Position numbers and translations under genes: made by a program. Of a stretch of 30,911 bases of DNA, positions 15,582-23,250 are shown piece after piece; within the stretch, counting starts at the first letter, position 1; each line of letters starts with the position of its first letter. The notes beneath the pieces were generated by a model. It was not told where the DNA came from. It saw only the letters and a program-made list of their open reading frames with translations, and ran no database searches. Source of the stretch: JANOAR01 sp031411235 (GTDB taxonomy: Bacteria > Verrucomicrobiota > Verrucomicrobiia > Verrucomicrobiales > Verrucomicrobiaceae); assembly GCA_031411235.1 (NCBI GenBank), contig JANOAR010000115.1, positions 1 through 30,911 of the forward strand. Reading direction: 5' to 3'.

Positions 15582-16355
15582 TCAGAGTGCTCTGGCGAAC
15601 GCACCGCCATCGACGATGAGTGCCTCGCCTGTGATGTAGCTGCCAGCTTCGCTAGCGAGCATCAGCGCGGGGCCGACGAGTTCGCGGGGCTGGCCCCAGC
15701 GTTGCATGGCCGTGCGTTTGGCAAAGGCATCTTTCTCGGCGGGACTCAGTAGGGTGCCGGGGAGATCGGTGAGGAAGGGGCCGGGGCAGAGGCAGTTGAC
15801 GGTGATGTTGTAGGTGCCGAGGTCGATGGCGCTGGCCTTGGCCATGCCGATGAGTCCAGCTTTACAGGCGGAATAGACGTTGCGCTTTTCCTTCGATCCG
15901 ACGCCCAGTACGGAGGAGATATGGATGACGCGGCCCCAAAGGCGCTGCTTCATGGCGGGGACGAGGTAGCGGGTCATGGCCATGCAACTGGTGAGATCCA
16001 GCTCGACGATGCGATCCCAGGCTTCATCGGTGATTTCGTCGATGGCTTGGGGTTGGTTGGAGCCCGCGTTGTTGATGAGGATGTCGATCTTGCCCAGGCG
16101 CTTCACGGCTTCATCGGCGAGGGCTTTGACTTGGGTGCGGTCGATCATGTCGGCGACCATCCACTCCACTCGCACGTTTAAGCCTTCGCCTATTTCTGCG
16201 GCGGCGGCTTTCAGTTCAGCCTCACTGCGGCTGGATATAAAGACATCCGCCCCTGCTTCAGCGAAGCCTCTCGCCATGGCCTTTCCTAGCCCTTTGCTGC
16301 CGCCAGTGACGAGGGCTGCTTTGCCTGTGAGATCGAAGAGGGGATGCATTTTCAT
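15582..16355 (-). CDS. Short-chain dehydrogenase/reductase (SDR)
   Basis: This 257-aa classical SDR has the cofactor motif LVTGGSKGLG (16-25), LINNAGSN, the catalytic Ser in HISSVLGVG, the YSACK catalytic Tyr/Lys pair, and the CPGPFLT and ITGEALIVDGG segments. It is an NAD(P)-dependent cytosolic oxidoreductase. The Ser-Arg after the second strand (SSRSEAEL) suggests NADPH preference. The overall pattern is closest to gluconate 5-dehydrogenase or FabG-like members, but substrate assignment is not possible from motifs. Neighbours are on the same strand but separated by 75 nt and 49 nt with no obvious pathway link. Confidence 0.93.
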   Translation of the reverse strand: MKMHPLFDLTGKAALVTGGSKGLGKAMARGFAEAGADVFISSRSEAELKAAAAEIGEGLNVRVEWMVADMIDRTQVKALADEAVKRLGKIDILINNAGSNQPQAIDEITDEAWDRIVELDLTSCMAMTRYLVPAMKQRLWGRVIHISSVLGVGSKEKRNVYSACKAGLIGMAKASAIDLGTYNITVNCLCPGPFLTDLPGTLLSPAEKDAFAKRTAMQRWGQPRELVGPALMLASEAGSYITGEALIVDGGAFARAL

Positions 16356-16404
16356 AGTGAGCGTAGTCGGGAAATGTGGGGGTAAGAATGATGGGCGATG
16401 TTGA

Positions 16405-17256
16405 TTACGGTCTCGGTGCGGCTTCGGGCAACTGGTTGGGCGAGAAGTCGAGGACTTCTTGATGCGTCTTCAGCGCTTTGCGGGCTTGGTCGAAAAAGTT
16501 GCTGAGATCCTCGGTGTTGGCTTGCTGTTTGTCTTCGATGAGGGCGTAGAGTTTCTTGGTATAACCTTCAGCGTCGATGCTCACGGCGGACATCTGACTC
16601 TGCGCGGCGGCGTACACGGTACTGAATTTTGACTGAGCGGCGCTGAAGGCTTCGCGAGCCCCTTCGCTGCGGTAGAAGTCTTGCTCGGCCTTGCGGAAGT
16701 CTGAGTTGAACATGCGTTTGAAGAAGCCAAAGCCAGACTTGGGTTTCGTGGTGTTGGTGTTGGCTTGTTGGGAGAGATAGGTTTCGAGCTGCTTGAACTC
16801 AGCGAAGGGCTTTTGGTATTCTTTTTGCAGGTAACCCAGGCCTGTGGCGATGACGACGAGCTTCTCCACTTCAGTCTTTGAGACGCCTTGGCCCGCTTTC
16901 ACGCGGGCCTCCAATGCGTCGATGTAGTTGATGGTTTTTTTGTTGCCGTCGAAGATGCTTTCAAACTCACGGAACGCGCTGGCCATCTTGTTCGTCTGGT
17001 CTTTGAGCAAGCCATCGATTTTCTTTTCGTGCGCGTCGTTGATGGCTTTCAAAGCGCGTTGATGCGTATCATCGAGGGACGCAAGAGAGTCCTCGTGGGC
17101 GCGATTTTTGGCTTCGATCTCGCGTGTGTGAGTGTCGGCGAGGTCGGCGAGTTGCGCGGCGTGGGCCTTGGTGAGCTGCCACGTCCACCCGCCCAGGCCG
17201 AGCAGGGCCAGGGTGCAGACGATGAGAAGGGTGGTGAGAGTTTTCGTAGTGTTCAT
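16405..17256 (-). CDS. Membrane-anchored coiled-coil protein of unknown function
   Basis: From ATG 17256 the protein is 283 aa. It has a short N-terminus, one membrane segment (about residues 7-24: TLLIVCTLALLGLGGWTW), then a long charged helical region (about 30-90) with repeated A.LADLADTHTREIEAKN / SLASLDDTHQRALKAIND-type heptads and frequent HT/HE pairs. A second helical domain follows, ending PNQLPEAAPRP. I do not recognise a named family. It is probably anchored in the inner membrane with the coiled coil in the periplasm. An in-frame ATG at 17337 would add 27 residues before the membrane helix and overlap the promoter region of the divergent lipoprotein gene, so the shorter start is preferred. 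Confidence 0.75.
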   Translation of the reverse strand: MNTTKTLTTLLIVCTLALLGLGGWTWQLTKAHAAQLADLADTHTREIEAKNRAHEDSLASLDDTHQRALKAINDAHEKKIDGLLKDQTNKMASAFREFESIFDGNKKTINYIDALEARVKAGQGVSKTEVEKLVVIATGLGYLQKEYQKPFAEFKQLETYLSQQANTNTTKPKSGFGFFKRMFNSDFRKAEQDFYRSEGAREAFSAAQSKFSTVYAAAQSQMSAVSIDAEGYTKKLYALIEDKQQANTEDLSNFFDQARKALKTHQEVLDFSPNQLPEAAPRP

Positions 17257-17314
17257 GGCTGGCTGAGTATTCTCCGATCTGGAGCTTGGTTCAAAGAGTA
17301 AAACTGTATCGATT

Positions 17315-17344
17315 TTGCTGGCATTGGCCTCCATCATCTATGCT
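17315..17344 (+). promoter_or_regulatory. Candidate promoter for the lipoprotein gene
   Basis: TTGCTG (17315-17320) and TATGCT (17339-17344) are separated by 18 nt, with the start codon 20 nt downstream of the -10. The region is the shared intergenic space of two divergent genes. The match is modest (three and four of six). Confidence 0.3.
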
Positions 17345-17364
17345 AGTTTGGCAAACGAACCTCT

Positions 17365-17697
17365 ATGAAAAAGACCTCACTCATGCTCTTGGCGCTGACT
17401 CTTGTGAGTTGCACGCAGGAGTCGCAAAATAAGATCGGACGTGCGATCCAGAATTGGACTGGCACCAATGGCGTGCTGGAAATCTATGCAGGCGACAAGC
17501 TGGTGCGGCGCTTCATGCAAATCGACAAGCTGACGACGGCCACGGCCACAGATGGTTCATCGGCGCGGCCCTATCGCTACGGCTATGGGGTGCTGGATGA
17601 AAACTTGAACAACGAAAAAGATGCCTCGGAAAAGAAGGTCTATTTCGAGTTCAGCGACTATGGCTCGAACTATATTTTCTTCGAGAGCCCGAGGTGA
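17365..17697 (+). CDS. Small lipoprotein of unknown function
   Basis: This 110-aa protein has a lipoprotein signal peptide: MKK, a hydrophobic core SLMLLALTL and the lipobox LVSC with the acylated Cys at residue 16. The mature part contains GVLEIYAGDKLVRRFMQIDKL and an aromatic-rich C-terminus (RPYRYGYGVLDEN, VYFEFSDYGSNYIFFESP) consistent with a small beta-rich fold. I do not recognise a named family. It is expected to be anchored to the inner or outer membrane facing the periplasm. The next gene starts 12 nt after its stop, so the two probably form an operon, and the coiled-coil membrane protein gene is divergent. Confidence 0.82.
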   Translation: MKKTSLMLLALTLVSCTQESQNKIGRAIQNWTGTNGVLEIYAGDKLVRRFMQIDKLTTATATDGSSARPYRYGYGVLDENLNNEKDASEKKVYFEFSDYGSNYIFFESPR

Positions 17698-17709
17698 GGA
17701 ATACAGGAA

Positions 17710-18186
17710 ATGAACTGTATGCCGCGCTGCTTTAAACCCGCTGCCGCTCTCCTCATCGCCCTCATCGCCTGGTGGTCATGGGCCACCTTTGGCACGTCGG
17801 AGCATGAGCAGGTGCTGGCCATGCAGCAGAAATTTCACACGGCTCTGGAGGAACGCGACTGGGGCACGGTGCATGGCATCGTGTGTGCTGATTACAATGA
17901 TGAGTGGGGGCACGATAAGGCAGGCGTGGAGGCCCAGATAAAGGAGTTGCTGGGGACGTTCTTTTTTCTCTCCATCACCGCCAAACACGAGCGTGTGCAG
18001 GTGGTAAAAGGCCTGGGCATGGTGGTCACACAACTTAGAATGGAGGGCACGGGCGCGGGTTTCAGTGGTCAGGTGGTGGCTCAGGTGAATAGCATCGACG
18101 AGCCATGGTACTTCCATTGGCATAAACGGGGTCGCTGGCCGTGGAGTTGGGAACTGGTGCAGGTTCACAATGATGGTGTGCGATAG
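17710..18186 (+). CDS. Membrane-anchored small protein, possible NTF2-like fold
   Basis: The 158-aa protein has an N-terminal signal or anchor segment (about residues 9-27: KPAAALLIALIAWWSWATF). The mature domain begins EHEQVLAMQQKFHTALEERDWGTVHGIVCADYND. The 'long helix, then D-W, then a short strand' pattern and the Trp-rich end (YFHWHKRGRWPWSWELVQVHNDG) resemble NTF2/SnoaL-like folds, but this is a fold guess and not a family match. An AGGA lies 9 nt before the ATG. It follows the lipoprotein gene by 12 nt. A second ATG three codons in is equally possible as the start. Confidence 0.72.
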   Translation: MNCMPRCFKPAAALLIALIAWWSWATFGTSEHEQVLAMQQKFHTALEERDWGTVHGIVCADYNDEWGHDKAGVEAQIKELLGTFFFLSITAKHERVQVVKGLGMVVTQLRMEGTGAGFSGQVVAQVNSIDEPWYFHWHKRGRWPWSWELVQVHNDGVR

Positions 18187-18228
18187 CGCCGCAAAAAAAT
18201 GGCTGGGCCATTCCGCTGAAAAACGCAC

Positions 18229-18259
18229 TTGATTTGTTTGCCATGCCACGCACTATACC
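18229..18259 (+). promoter_or_regulatory. Candidate promoter for rpsP
   Basis: TTGATT (18229-18234) and TATACC (18254-18259) lie in the 108-nt gap before rpsP, with a longer than ideal 19-nt spacer, 35 nt upstream of the start codon. The position is right for a ribosomal-protein promoter; the strength is uncertain. Confidence 0.35.
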
Positions 18260-18294
18260 GGCCCTTTTAAATCTACCGCCCCCTATTACACAAC

Positions 18295-18543
18295 ATGGCT
18301 CTCGTTATCCGTCTCCGCCGCGAAGGCACCAAAGACCGTCCTTTTTATCGCATCGTCGCAACCAATAGCGGCGGCCCTCGTGACGGCGGATTCCTCGAAA
18401 TCCTCGGCACCTACGATCCGATGCAAGAAAAGGGCAATACCAAGATCCACACTGAGAAGATGAATGCTTGGTTGGCCAAGGGCGCTAAGCCTTCCCCCAC
18501 CGTGGCGACGATCCTGAAAAAGACCGCGCGCGCCGCGAAGTAA
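18295..18543 (+). CDS. rpsP: 30S ribosomal protein S16
   Basis: The 82-aa protein matches bS16 along its whole length: ALVIRLRREGTKDRPFYRIVA, then SGGPRDGGFLEILGTYDP and a C-terminal KMNAWLAKGAKPSPTVATILKK. It binds 16S rRNA and is needed for 30S assembly. The length is normal for the short form of the family. It is followed by a strong hairpin and then by khpA, the order seen in many bacteria, although here the rimM-trmD-rplS continuation is missing because the next gene is convergent. Confidence 0.98.
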   Translation: MALVIRLRREGTKDRPFYRIVATNSGGPRDGGFLEILGTYDPMQEKGNTKIHTEKMNAWLAKGAKPSPTVATILKKTARAAK

Positions 18544-18565
18544 GTTTTCAGTTCAGTTTTTTTCT

Positions 18566-18605
18566 CAAAGGCCCGGTGGCTCGTTGCGACGACCCCGGGC
18601 CTTTG
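18566..18605 (+). terminator. Hairpin after rpsP (terminator or attenuator)
   Basis: CAAAGGCCCGG (18566-18576) pairs perfectly with CCGGGCCTTTG (18595-18605), an 11-bp GC-rich stem with an 18-nt loop, 22 nt after the rpsP stop. It is followed only by CTTTGG, not a long U-tract. It could partly terminate transcription before khpA. Confidence 0.65.
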
Positions 18606-18648
18606 CTTTGGTAGCTGTCTCCACTTTTTCTACCCACTCCCTCCGACT

Positions 18649-18948
18649 ATGAATGCGCCCGAAGCCCTCCGTGAATTCCTCTCCTACGTCGTGGCCAACC
18701 TCATCGACCATCCGCAGGAGGCCAGCATCGCCATCGGCCACACGACTGCTGGAGCGACGACCTACCGAGTGCAACTTGCACCAGAGGATGTGAAGCGAGT
18801 CATCGGCAAACACGGCCATACGATCAGCGCAATCCGCTCACTGATGAACACCGCTGCACACAAACACGGGATCAAGGTGACGCTAAAGATCGGCACGACC
18901 AAGGATGATGATGCAGAGGTGGAGACTGATACCCCCGAGGCTCGCTAG
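18649..18948 (+). CDS. khpA: KH-domain RNA-binding protein
   Basis: This 99-aa protein is a single KH domain of the KhpA/YlqC type. It has REFLSYVVANLIDHPQEA at the N-terminus and the RNA-binding GxxG loop GKHG (53-56) within KRVIGKHGHTISAIRSLM. The acidic C-terminal tail (about residues 86-99: KDDDAEVETDTPEA) extends past the domain. In Firmicutes KhpA works with KhpB as an RNA chaperone influencing cell division; the role in Verrucomicrobia is untested. Adjacency to rpsP is the conserved arrangement, which supports the assignment. It ends 8 nt from the stop of the convergent AlgJ-like gene. Confidence 0.93.
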   Translation: MNAPEALREFLSYVVANLIDHPQEASIAIGHTTAGATTYRVQLAPEDVKRVIGKHGHTISAIRSLMNTAAHKHGIKVTLKIGTTKDDDAEVETDTPEAR

Positions 18949-18956
18949 TTAAGGCC

Positions 18957-20153
18957 TCAAGGCGTCGGCTTGTTGAGCAACGGCGTGAGCACTTCGGCGG
19001 GCTTCATGGTGGTGCTTAGCGGCACTGTTTCCCAGGGTTCGCGAGTGCTGGGGTACCTGAGGATGTCCGTGGCGGAGACGAGCCAGACGACGAGTTTTTT
19101 GGCTCTTACTTCGTCCTCATATCGCTTGGCGAACTCGCGCCATACTTGCGTTGCTCCTCCATGGTTGATGGCGATGGTGTCGATGCGCCGCCCCAAGTAA
19201 AAGGCAAGGTGCTGGGCGAAACCTGCGCCTTGTCGTGGCGCATTCGCGGCGGGGGCATAGCCGAGTGTGGGATCGTCGAAGATATTGACGAGGCTATCGC
19301 CAAGCAGTGTGACGGGGGAATCGCGGTCGTTATCGGTGCCTGAGATCGTCACAAGCCCCACGCTCTCGGGGGCGAAGATGGTGGTGGAATGGCGCAGGCT
19401 TAGCACTTGGTCGCCATGACTGTGCTCGTCATGCACGCGTGCCGAGGTGGCTAAGGGGGTGGGGGCTGCCGCCGTTGGGTACTGCTTCCGAATGTGTGCG
19501 GCGAGGCTCCGGGCAAAGCCCTGCATGGTCTCTGGCGTCCAGTGCGAATCGGTGGGGAGGAAGACGGGGTACTTGAATTTCAGCGGCTGTGTCTTCATCG
19601 ACATCATACCCTCGGTGAGGTCTTGCACGTCGATGCCTGCTTGGCCTAGCTGCTCGACGAATTCGGCTTCATCGGGGTGGTAAAGTGGGGCTGGCGATTC
19701 CTCCACGAGGTCGCCCGTGATGCGCTCGGGATAGATCATGGTTTTGTTCGGCACGATGACGAGGAGCAGTGGCACGCCGCGATCTTTGAGCTGGCGGGCA
19801 AAGTCGAGGATGGCCGCTTTTGCCGTGGGTGGGCCGGGCAGTCGAGGTAAATGGAAGGCACTCGGTCGATCCCCCGCGATGGGGCCAAGCCCCGTGATGG
19901 CGAGCAGGTCGCGATCGTCGAAAAGCCAGCCCTCGCGACCGATGAAGACCGTGTTATCGCCGTGGCCGAGCCTGCTCAGGAGTAGGCGCGGAAGCCCTGC
20001 TAAACAGACCAGATACGAGGCGAAGATGAAGCAGATGAAAGCGATGACGTAACGCCGGGCAAACGTTGCGACCAGGGGCTGTGGTTCATCCGTATCGCGC
20101 AGTGGTGGCGCGACTCCAGGGGGGCGGCGGTAGGGGCGTGGAATGAGTTTCAT
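18957..20153 (-). CDS. AlgJ/AlgX-like SGNH acetyltransferase-type protein
   Basis: This 398-aa protein has one N-terminal membrane segment (about 34-53) followed by a periplasmic domain. Family landmarks of the alginate O-acetylation proteins AlgJ/AlgX are present: GREGWLFDDRDLL (72-84), VPLLLVIVPNKTMIYPE, the Asp-His pair in PTDSHWTPE (D202, H204) and the nucleophile in LLGDSLVN (S287). In characterised systems such proteins accept acetyl groups passed through an MBOAT partner and transfer them to an exported polysaccharide. The MBOAT-type gene lies 22 nt upstream on the same strand, consistent with an acetylation pair. The polysaccharide is unknown; no alginate polymerase gene is in the window. 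Confidence 0.88.
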   Translation of the reverse strand: MKLIPRPYRRPPGVAPPLRDTDEPQPLVATFARRYVIAFICFIFASYLVCLAGLPRLLLSRLGHGDNTVFIGREGWLFDDRDLLAITGLGPIAGDRPSAFHLPRLPGPPTAKAAILDFARQLKDRGVPLLLVIVPNKTMIYPERITGDLVEESPAPLYHPDEAEFVEQLGQAGIDVQDLTEGMMSMKTQPLKFKYPVFLPTDSHWTPETMQGFARSLAAHIRKQYPTAAAPTPLATSARVHDEHSHGDQVLSLRHSTTIFAPESVGLVTISGTDNDRDSPVTLLGDSLVNIFDDPTLGYAPAANAPRQGAGFAQHLAFYLGRRIDTIAINHGGATQVWREFAKRYEDEVRAKKLVVWLVSATDILRYPSTREPWETVPLSTTMKPAEVLTPLLNKPTP

Positions 20154-20175
20154 AGGGAAGGGGAGTGATGGGCAC

Positions 20176-21174
20176 TTAGTGGGTGAAGAAGGAGATAACG
20201 GCTAGACTCGCTAGGAGGAGCCCACCGATGGCCTTGCGCCGTGTCACCACACGCAGCCAATCGTTCGTGGGCGGGCTGATCCAGACGATGCAAGTGCCAA
20301 GGACGAGCGTGACTAAATGGTAGTCGGTAAGGATACGTGCCTGAAGCAGCAACGCGGTCTCATAGACGGTGGTGCGGCCACAGAGGGCGGCACCATAGTT
20401 CAAGGCTTGGTCGAGGCTGGGCGTGCGGAAGACGACCCAAGTGAGCATGACCACGAAGAAGGTCAGCAGCACTCGGACGTAGTTGGGCAGTAGCTGCAAA
20501 CCACGATGCGCCACGCTCCAGCGCTCCCACAATAGCAGGGCACCGTGCAGCGCTAACCAAGCCAGCACATTGAGCCAACTCACCCCATGCCACAGCGCCG
20601 CGACGAAGATGATGAGTAGCATGTTGCCGACCTTGTGCTGCGGGTGCCGGGCGGTGCTCGTCTCCGCAAGTGGGCAAGCCGTGGGCACTGCCCAGCGCTG
20701 CCAGAAGATCGTGATGCTACTCGCATGGTAGGGCGAGACGAAGCTCTCGGTGGAGCCTTTGCCAAACCAAGCCAAGAGGCCTGTGAGGATGTCGATGCCG
20801 CCGCTGAAGATGAAATAAATGCCCAGCATGTAGGCCAGTGCGCCTGTCCAGGCCGAGAGCAGCGTGAGGCTACCCTCGCCAGCGTTGAAGGCTAATCCGG
20901 CGATGGACAGCATCGTCATGCCCAGCAGCACGAGCTTGCCCAAGCCGTAGCCGAAGCGGGTGCAGGCATTGGCTCGCTGCACCCAGAGATTGGGTTCGTC
21001 GGGTTTAGCGTTGTTTTGTGGCGGTGGTAGGTCTGGCATGTTCGGGTGGTTATCGAGTCGGAGCGCTGCCGAGGCAAGTGGCAGCGACGGTGCAGGACGA
21101 GTGAGTGAGACCGTTCTTGGAAGGCTCATAGGGCCTTCTGCCGCACTCGGATGCTTTGGCGAGGCCTCTGTCAC
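20176..21174 (-). CDS. AlgI-like MBOAT acyltransferase, N-terminally short and motif-altered
   Basis: The open frame (332 aa from a GTG at 21174; 287 aa from ATG 21039) aligns with the C-terminal part of AlgI/DltB-type MBOAT proteins: FGYGLGKLVLLG, ALAYMLGIYFIFSGGIDILTGL, PYHASSITIFWQRW and LWHGVSWLNVLAWLALHG with the conserved His (H196 from the GTG). About the first 150 residues of a typical AlgI, several membrane helices, are absent. The RWHISLS...RDY..IPLGG segment usually following the FWRRW motif is replaced by RWAVPTACPLAETSTARH. It could be a divergent enzyme or a decaying one, but the frame is intact and embedded between two genes with 9-nt and 22-nt gaps. The start is uncertain; the residues before ATG 21039 are low-complexity. 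Confidence 0.78.
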   Translation of the reverse strand: MTEASPKHPSAAEGPMSLPRTVSLTRPAPSLPLASAALRLDNHPNMPDLPPPQNNAKPDEPNLWVQRANACTRFGYGLGKLVLLGMTMLSIAGLAFNAGEGSLTLLSAWTGALAYMLGIYFIFSGGIDILTGLLAWFGKGSTESFVSPYHASSITIFWQRWAVPTACPLAETSTARHPQHKVGNMLLIIFVAALWHGVSWLNVLAWLALHGALLLWERWSVAHRGLQLLPNYVRVLLTFFVVMLTWVVFRTPSLDQALNYGAALCGRTTVYETALLLQARILTDYHLVTLVLGTCIVWISPPTNDWLRVVTRRKAIGGLLLASLAVISFFTH

Positions 21175-21183
21175 TTGCAGAAC

Positions 21184-22974
21184 TCAGCGCCCCGCGACAC
21201 CGGCTGGGTAAAAAATCTTCATCGCGCTGCGAATCTCCGAGCTGTTCAGCGCGGCCTTGTAGATGAGGTCTTCACTCTTGCGATTTTTAGCCATCAGATG
21301 GTAGGCTCCGAGTGTCTCGAAGGCCGCATTGAGCGAACTGATCATCGGCAGGTAGATATTGCCATCAGCGGCGATATTTTCCACCAAGCCCCAAGGTGAG
21401 AAATAGCCTGCCGCTTCCATGCGATGCAGCAGGTTGTAGATGGTGTTGGGGTCTGTCTCCAATGCGCCGGACATGAGTAAATAGTGAGGATGCACGAGGG
21501 TCTGATCCGGTAAGTCAACTCCGCCCACGCGGTAGGAGATGCCGCCCTGCCCCTCGCCTGCGGAGAGGCCGTAGTAGCCGACGATGGCAGCTTGGCTGTG
21601 CGGCAGTGTTTTGGTGAAATAGCCCTTCTGTTCACTCAGCATGGTTTCGCGGGCACCGCGCCAGTTGACGAGGCTCAGTGCGTCTTTGGTCGTGCTGTCG
21701 AAGTCGGGGTAGAGCAGGCTCTGCAACTCGGGGATGAAGCCTGTGCCCTGCCAGACTTTGCCATTGCGCTGCATCGTCGGCGCTGGCAGCGAATCGCCTG
21801 CAAGGCGCTCCAGCAGCACGACGAGCGCAGTCTCTCCACCCCAGTCGGCCCAGCCGTGGGGCAGCAGTGTTTGGCCATCATCCTTGATGCCGTGGCCGAT
21901 CACACCGCCAGGGAGTCGGAGCTTTTTAAAGTCGATCTCGCGGATGGCTTTCAACAGGGCGCTCTTCATTTCTAGATCGTGCAGCATCTCGGCTGCTAGC
22001 AGCATGGAGTGGTAGTATAAGGCGCTATCCACGGTGCTGAATTCTGTGCCCGCATGGATGCGCATGACGCCATCTTCTAGCCTAACGAAGTGTGGCAGGA
22101 GCCCACCGCCCTTGGGTATGGACGTCACGCTGGCATAGGCCTTGCGCAGCGTTTCACGGGCGAAAGCCTCATCGACCAAGGCCACATCGGGCTGGCTCAT
22201 CATGGCGGTGCAGAGGGCAAAAAACCCCGTGGCAGGAATGTTATCAAAGTGCCCCGACACGATATGGGCACGATCCTTTACCAAGCCTGTCTTTGGGGCG
22301 TAGCAACGCGCCAACTTGGCGTAGGAGGCGAGGAGCACATACTTATCGAAGTCCATCGGCGGCAGCGCTACCTCCATGCTCAGCGAAGTCAGACACACCT
22401 CGGCACCGGGCTCTGCTGTCCAGTTGAGGAACTTCGCCTTCCTCATTTTCGAGGCATCGACGGGCAGGCTGATGGGGCGTGAGTCGGCGCTTTCGATGTG
22501 GATCGTGTGCTGCCACAGCACCTCTTGCGTCGCTGATTTTACTTCGAGCTTGATCTGCCCAGACCCCATGCCTTTCACAATCAGTGCTCGGATTTGCGGC
22601 TGCCCTTCTTTGAGGATGAAAGACGGATAACAGGCGTCGAAGTTCATGCTTTCGTCGTTCGCAGACGCCATGCCTGCGAGGCTATGCCACATGCCTACCC
22701 AGTCGTTTGTCCCTTTCAGCGCTAGGCAGACCCGTCGATCTTGCCAATGAATAAACCGCTCGCCTGGACCATGAAAACCGAAGTCTGTGCCGATGTGGGT
22801 ATAGGCGATGAAGGCATTCAGAATGAGATCCCCCGCAGGCGAATGCTCCAGCGACTGCCCCGGTCCGCTGAGTCGGTATTCTAAAATCGGCTGCTGCACC
22901 ACTCGGGTCGCCATCTCTTCGGCGTGAAGCCGAGCAGAGATAACAATAATGAGAAGGAGTAAAATGCGGATCAT
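21184..22974 (-). CDS. Secreted protein of unknown function, possible alpha/alpha-toroid
   Basis: The 596-aa protein has a signal peptide (IRILLLLIIVISARLHA). The N-terminal ~200 residues are probably a beta-rich carbohydrate-binding-like domain (FGFHGPGERFIHWQ, VCLALKGTNDWVGMW). From about residue 210 it is helical with FSTVDSALYYHSMLLAAEML, a pattern close to the 'STVD.A' segment of glucoamylase-like (alpha/alpha)6 proteins, and later GYYGLSAGEGQGGISYRVGG and YFSPWGLVENI. I do not assign a named family. It lies 9 nt upstream of the MBOAT gene and with it and the AlgJ-like gene forms a tight three-gene unit, suggesting a role in processing or binding the polysaccharide they modify. Confidence 0.8.
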   Translation of the reverse strand: MIRILLLLIIVISARLHAEEMATRVVQQPILEYRLSGPGQSLEHSPAGDLILNAFIAYTHIGTDFGFHGPGERFIHWQDRRVCLALKGTNDWVGMWHSLAGMASANDESMNFDACYPSFILKEGQPQIRALIVKGMGSGQIKLEVKSATQEVLWQHTIHIESADSRPISLPVDASKMRKAKFLNWTAEPGAEVCLTSLSMEVALPPMDFDKYVLLASYAKLARCYAPKTGLVKDRAHIVSGHFDNIPATGFFALCTAMMSQPDVALVDEAFARETLRKAYASVTSIPKGGGLLPHFVRLEDGVMRIHAGTEFSTVDSALYYHSMLLAAEMLHDLEMKSALLKAIREIDFKKLRLPGGVIGHGIKDDGQTLLPHGWADWGGETALVVLLERLAGDSLPAPTMQRNGKVWQGTGFIPELQSLLYPDFDSTTKDALSLVNWRGARETMLSEQKGYFTKTLPHSQAAIVGYYGLSAGEGQGGISYRVGGVDLPDQTLVHPHYLLMSGALETDPNTIYNLLHRMEAAGYFSPWGLVENIAADGNIYLPMISSLNAAFETLGAYHLMAKNRKSEDLIYKAALNSSEIRSAMKIFYPAGVAGR

Positions 22975-23250
22975 TTAGGAAAGGCGAAATATAGCACAGC
23001 AAGTCAACCCCTGGCGAATGCTTCATCACTTTGTGCCATTCTGCCCAGAAATTGGCCAGGTAGGGGCATTCACCATGAACGAGTCAGTGCCACCACAGAA
23101 AGATGGCCTGGGAGCTACTCGTTCCGATTGCCCCCCCCCGGAACTCTGTCCCGACCCTGCACCTTGCCCCCTTAGCCCCTGATAAACGGGTTGAACCAAG
23201 AGCATCGCTAGCGACGGTCAGGCCCGATTTTTCCGCAGCACGCACCCTTC

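Noticed and set aside
22975..23250. tRNA, small gene or regulated promoter before the propeller operon (includes a C9 run at 23131-23139)
   Set aside because: No cloverleaf, coding frame or convincing promoter hexamers were seen; the C-run is too far from the start (over 110 nt) to assign a function.
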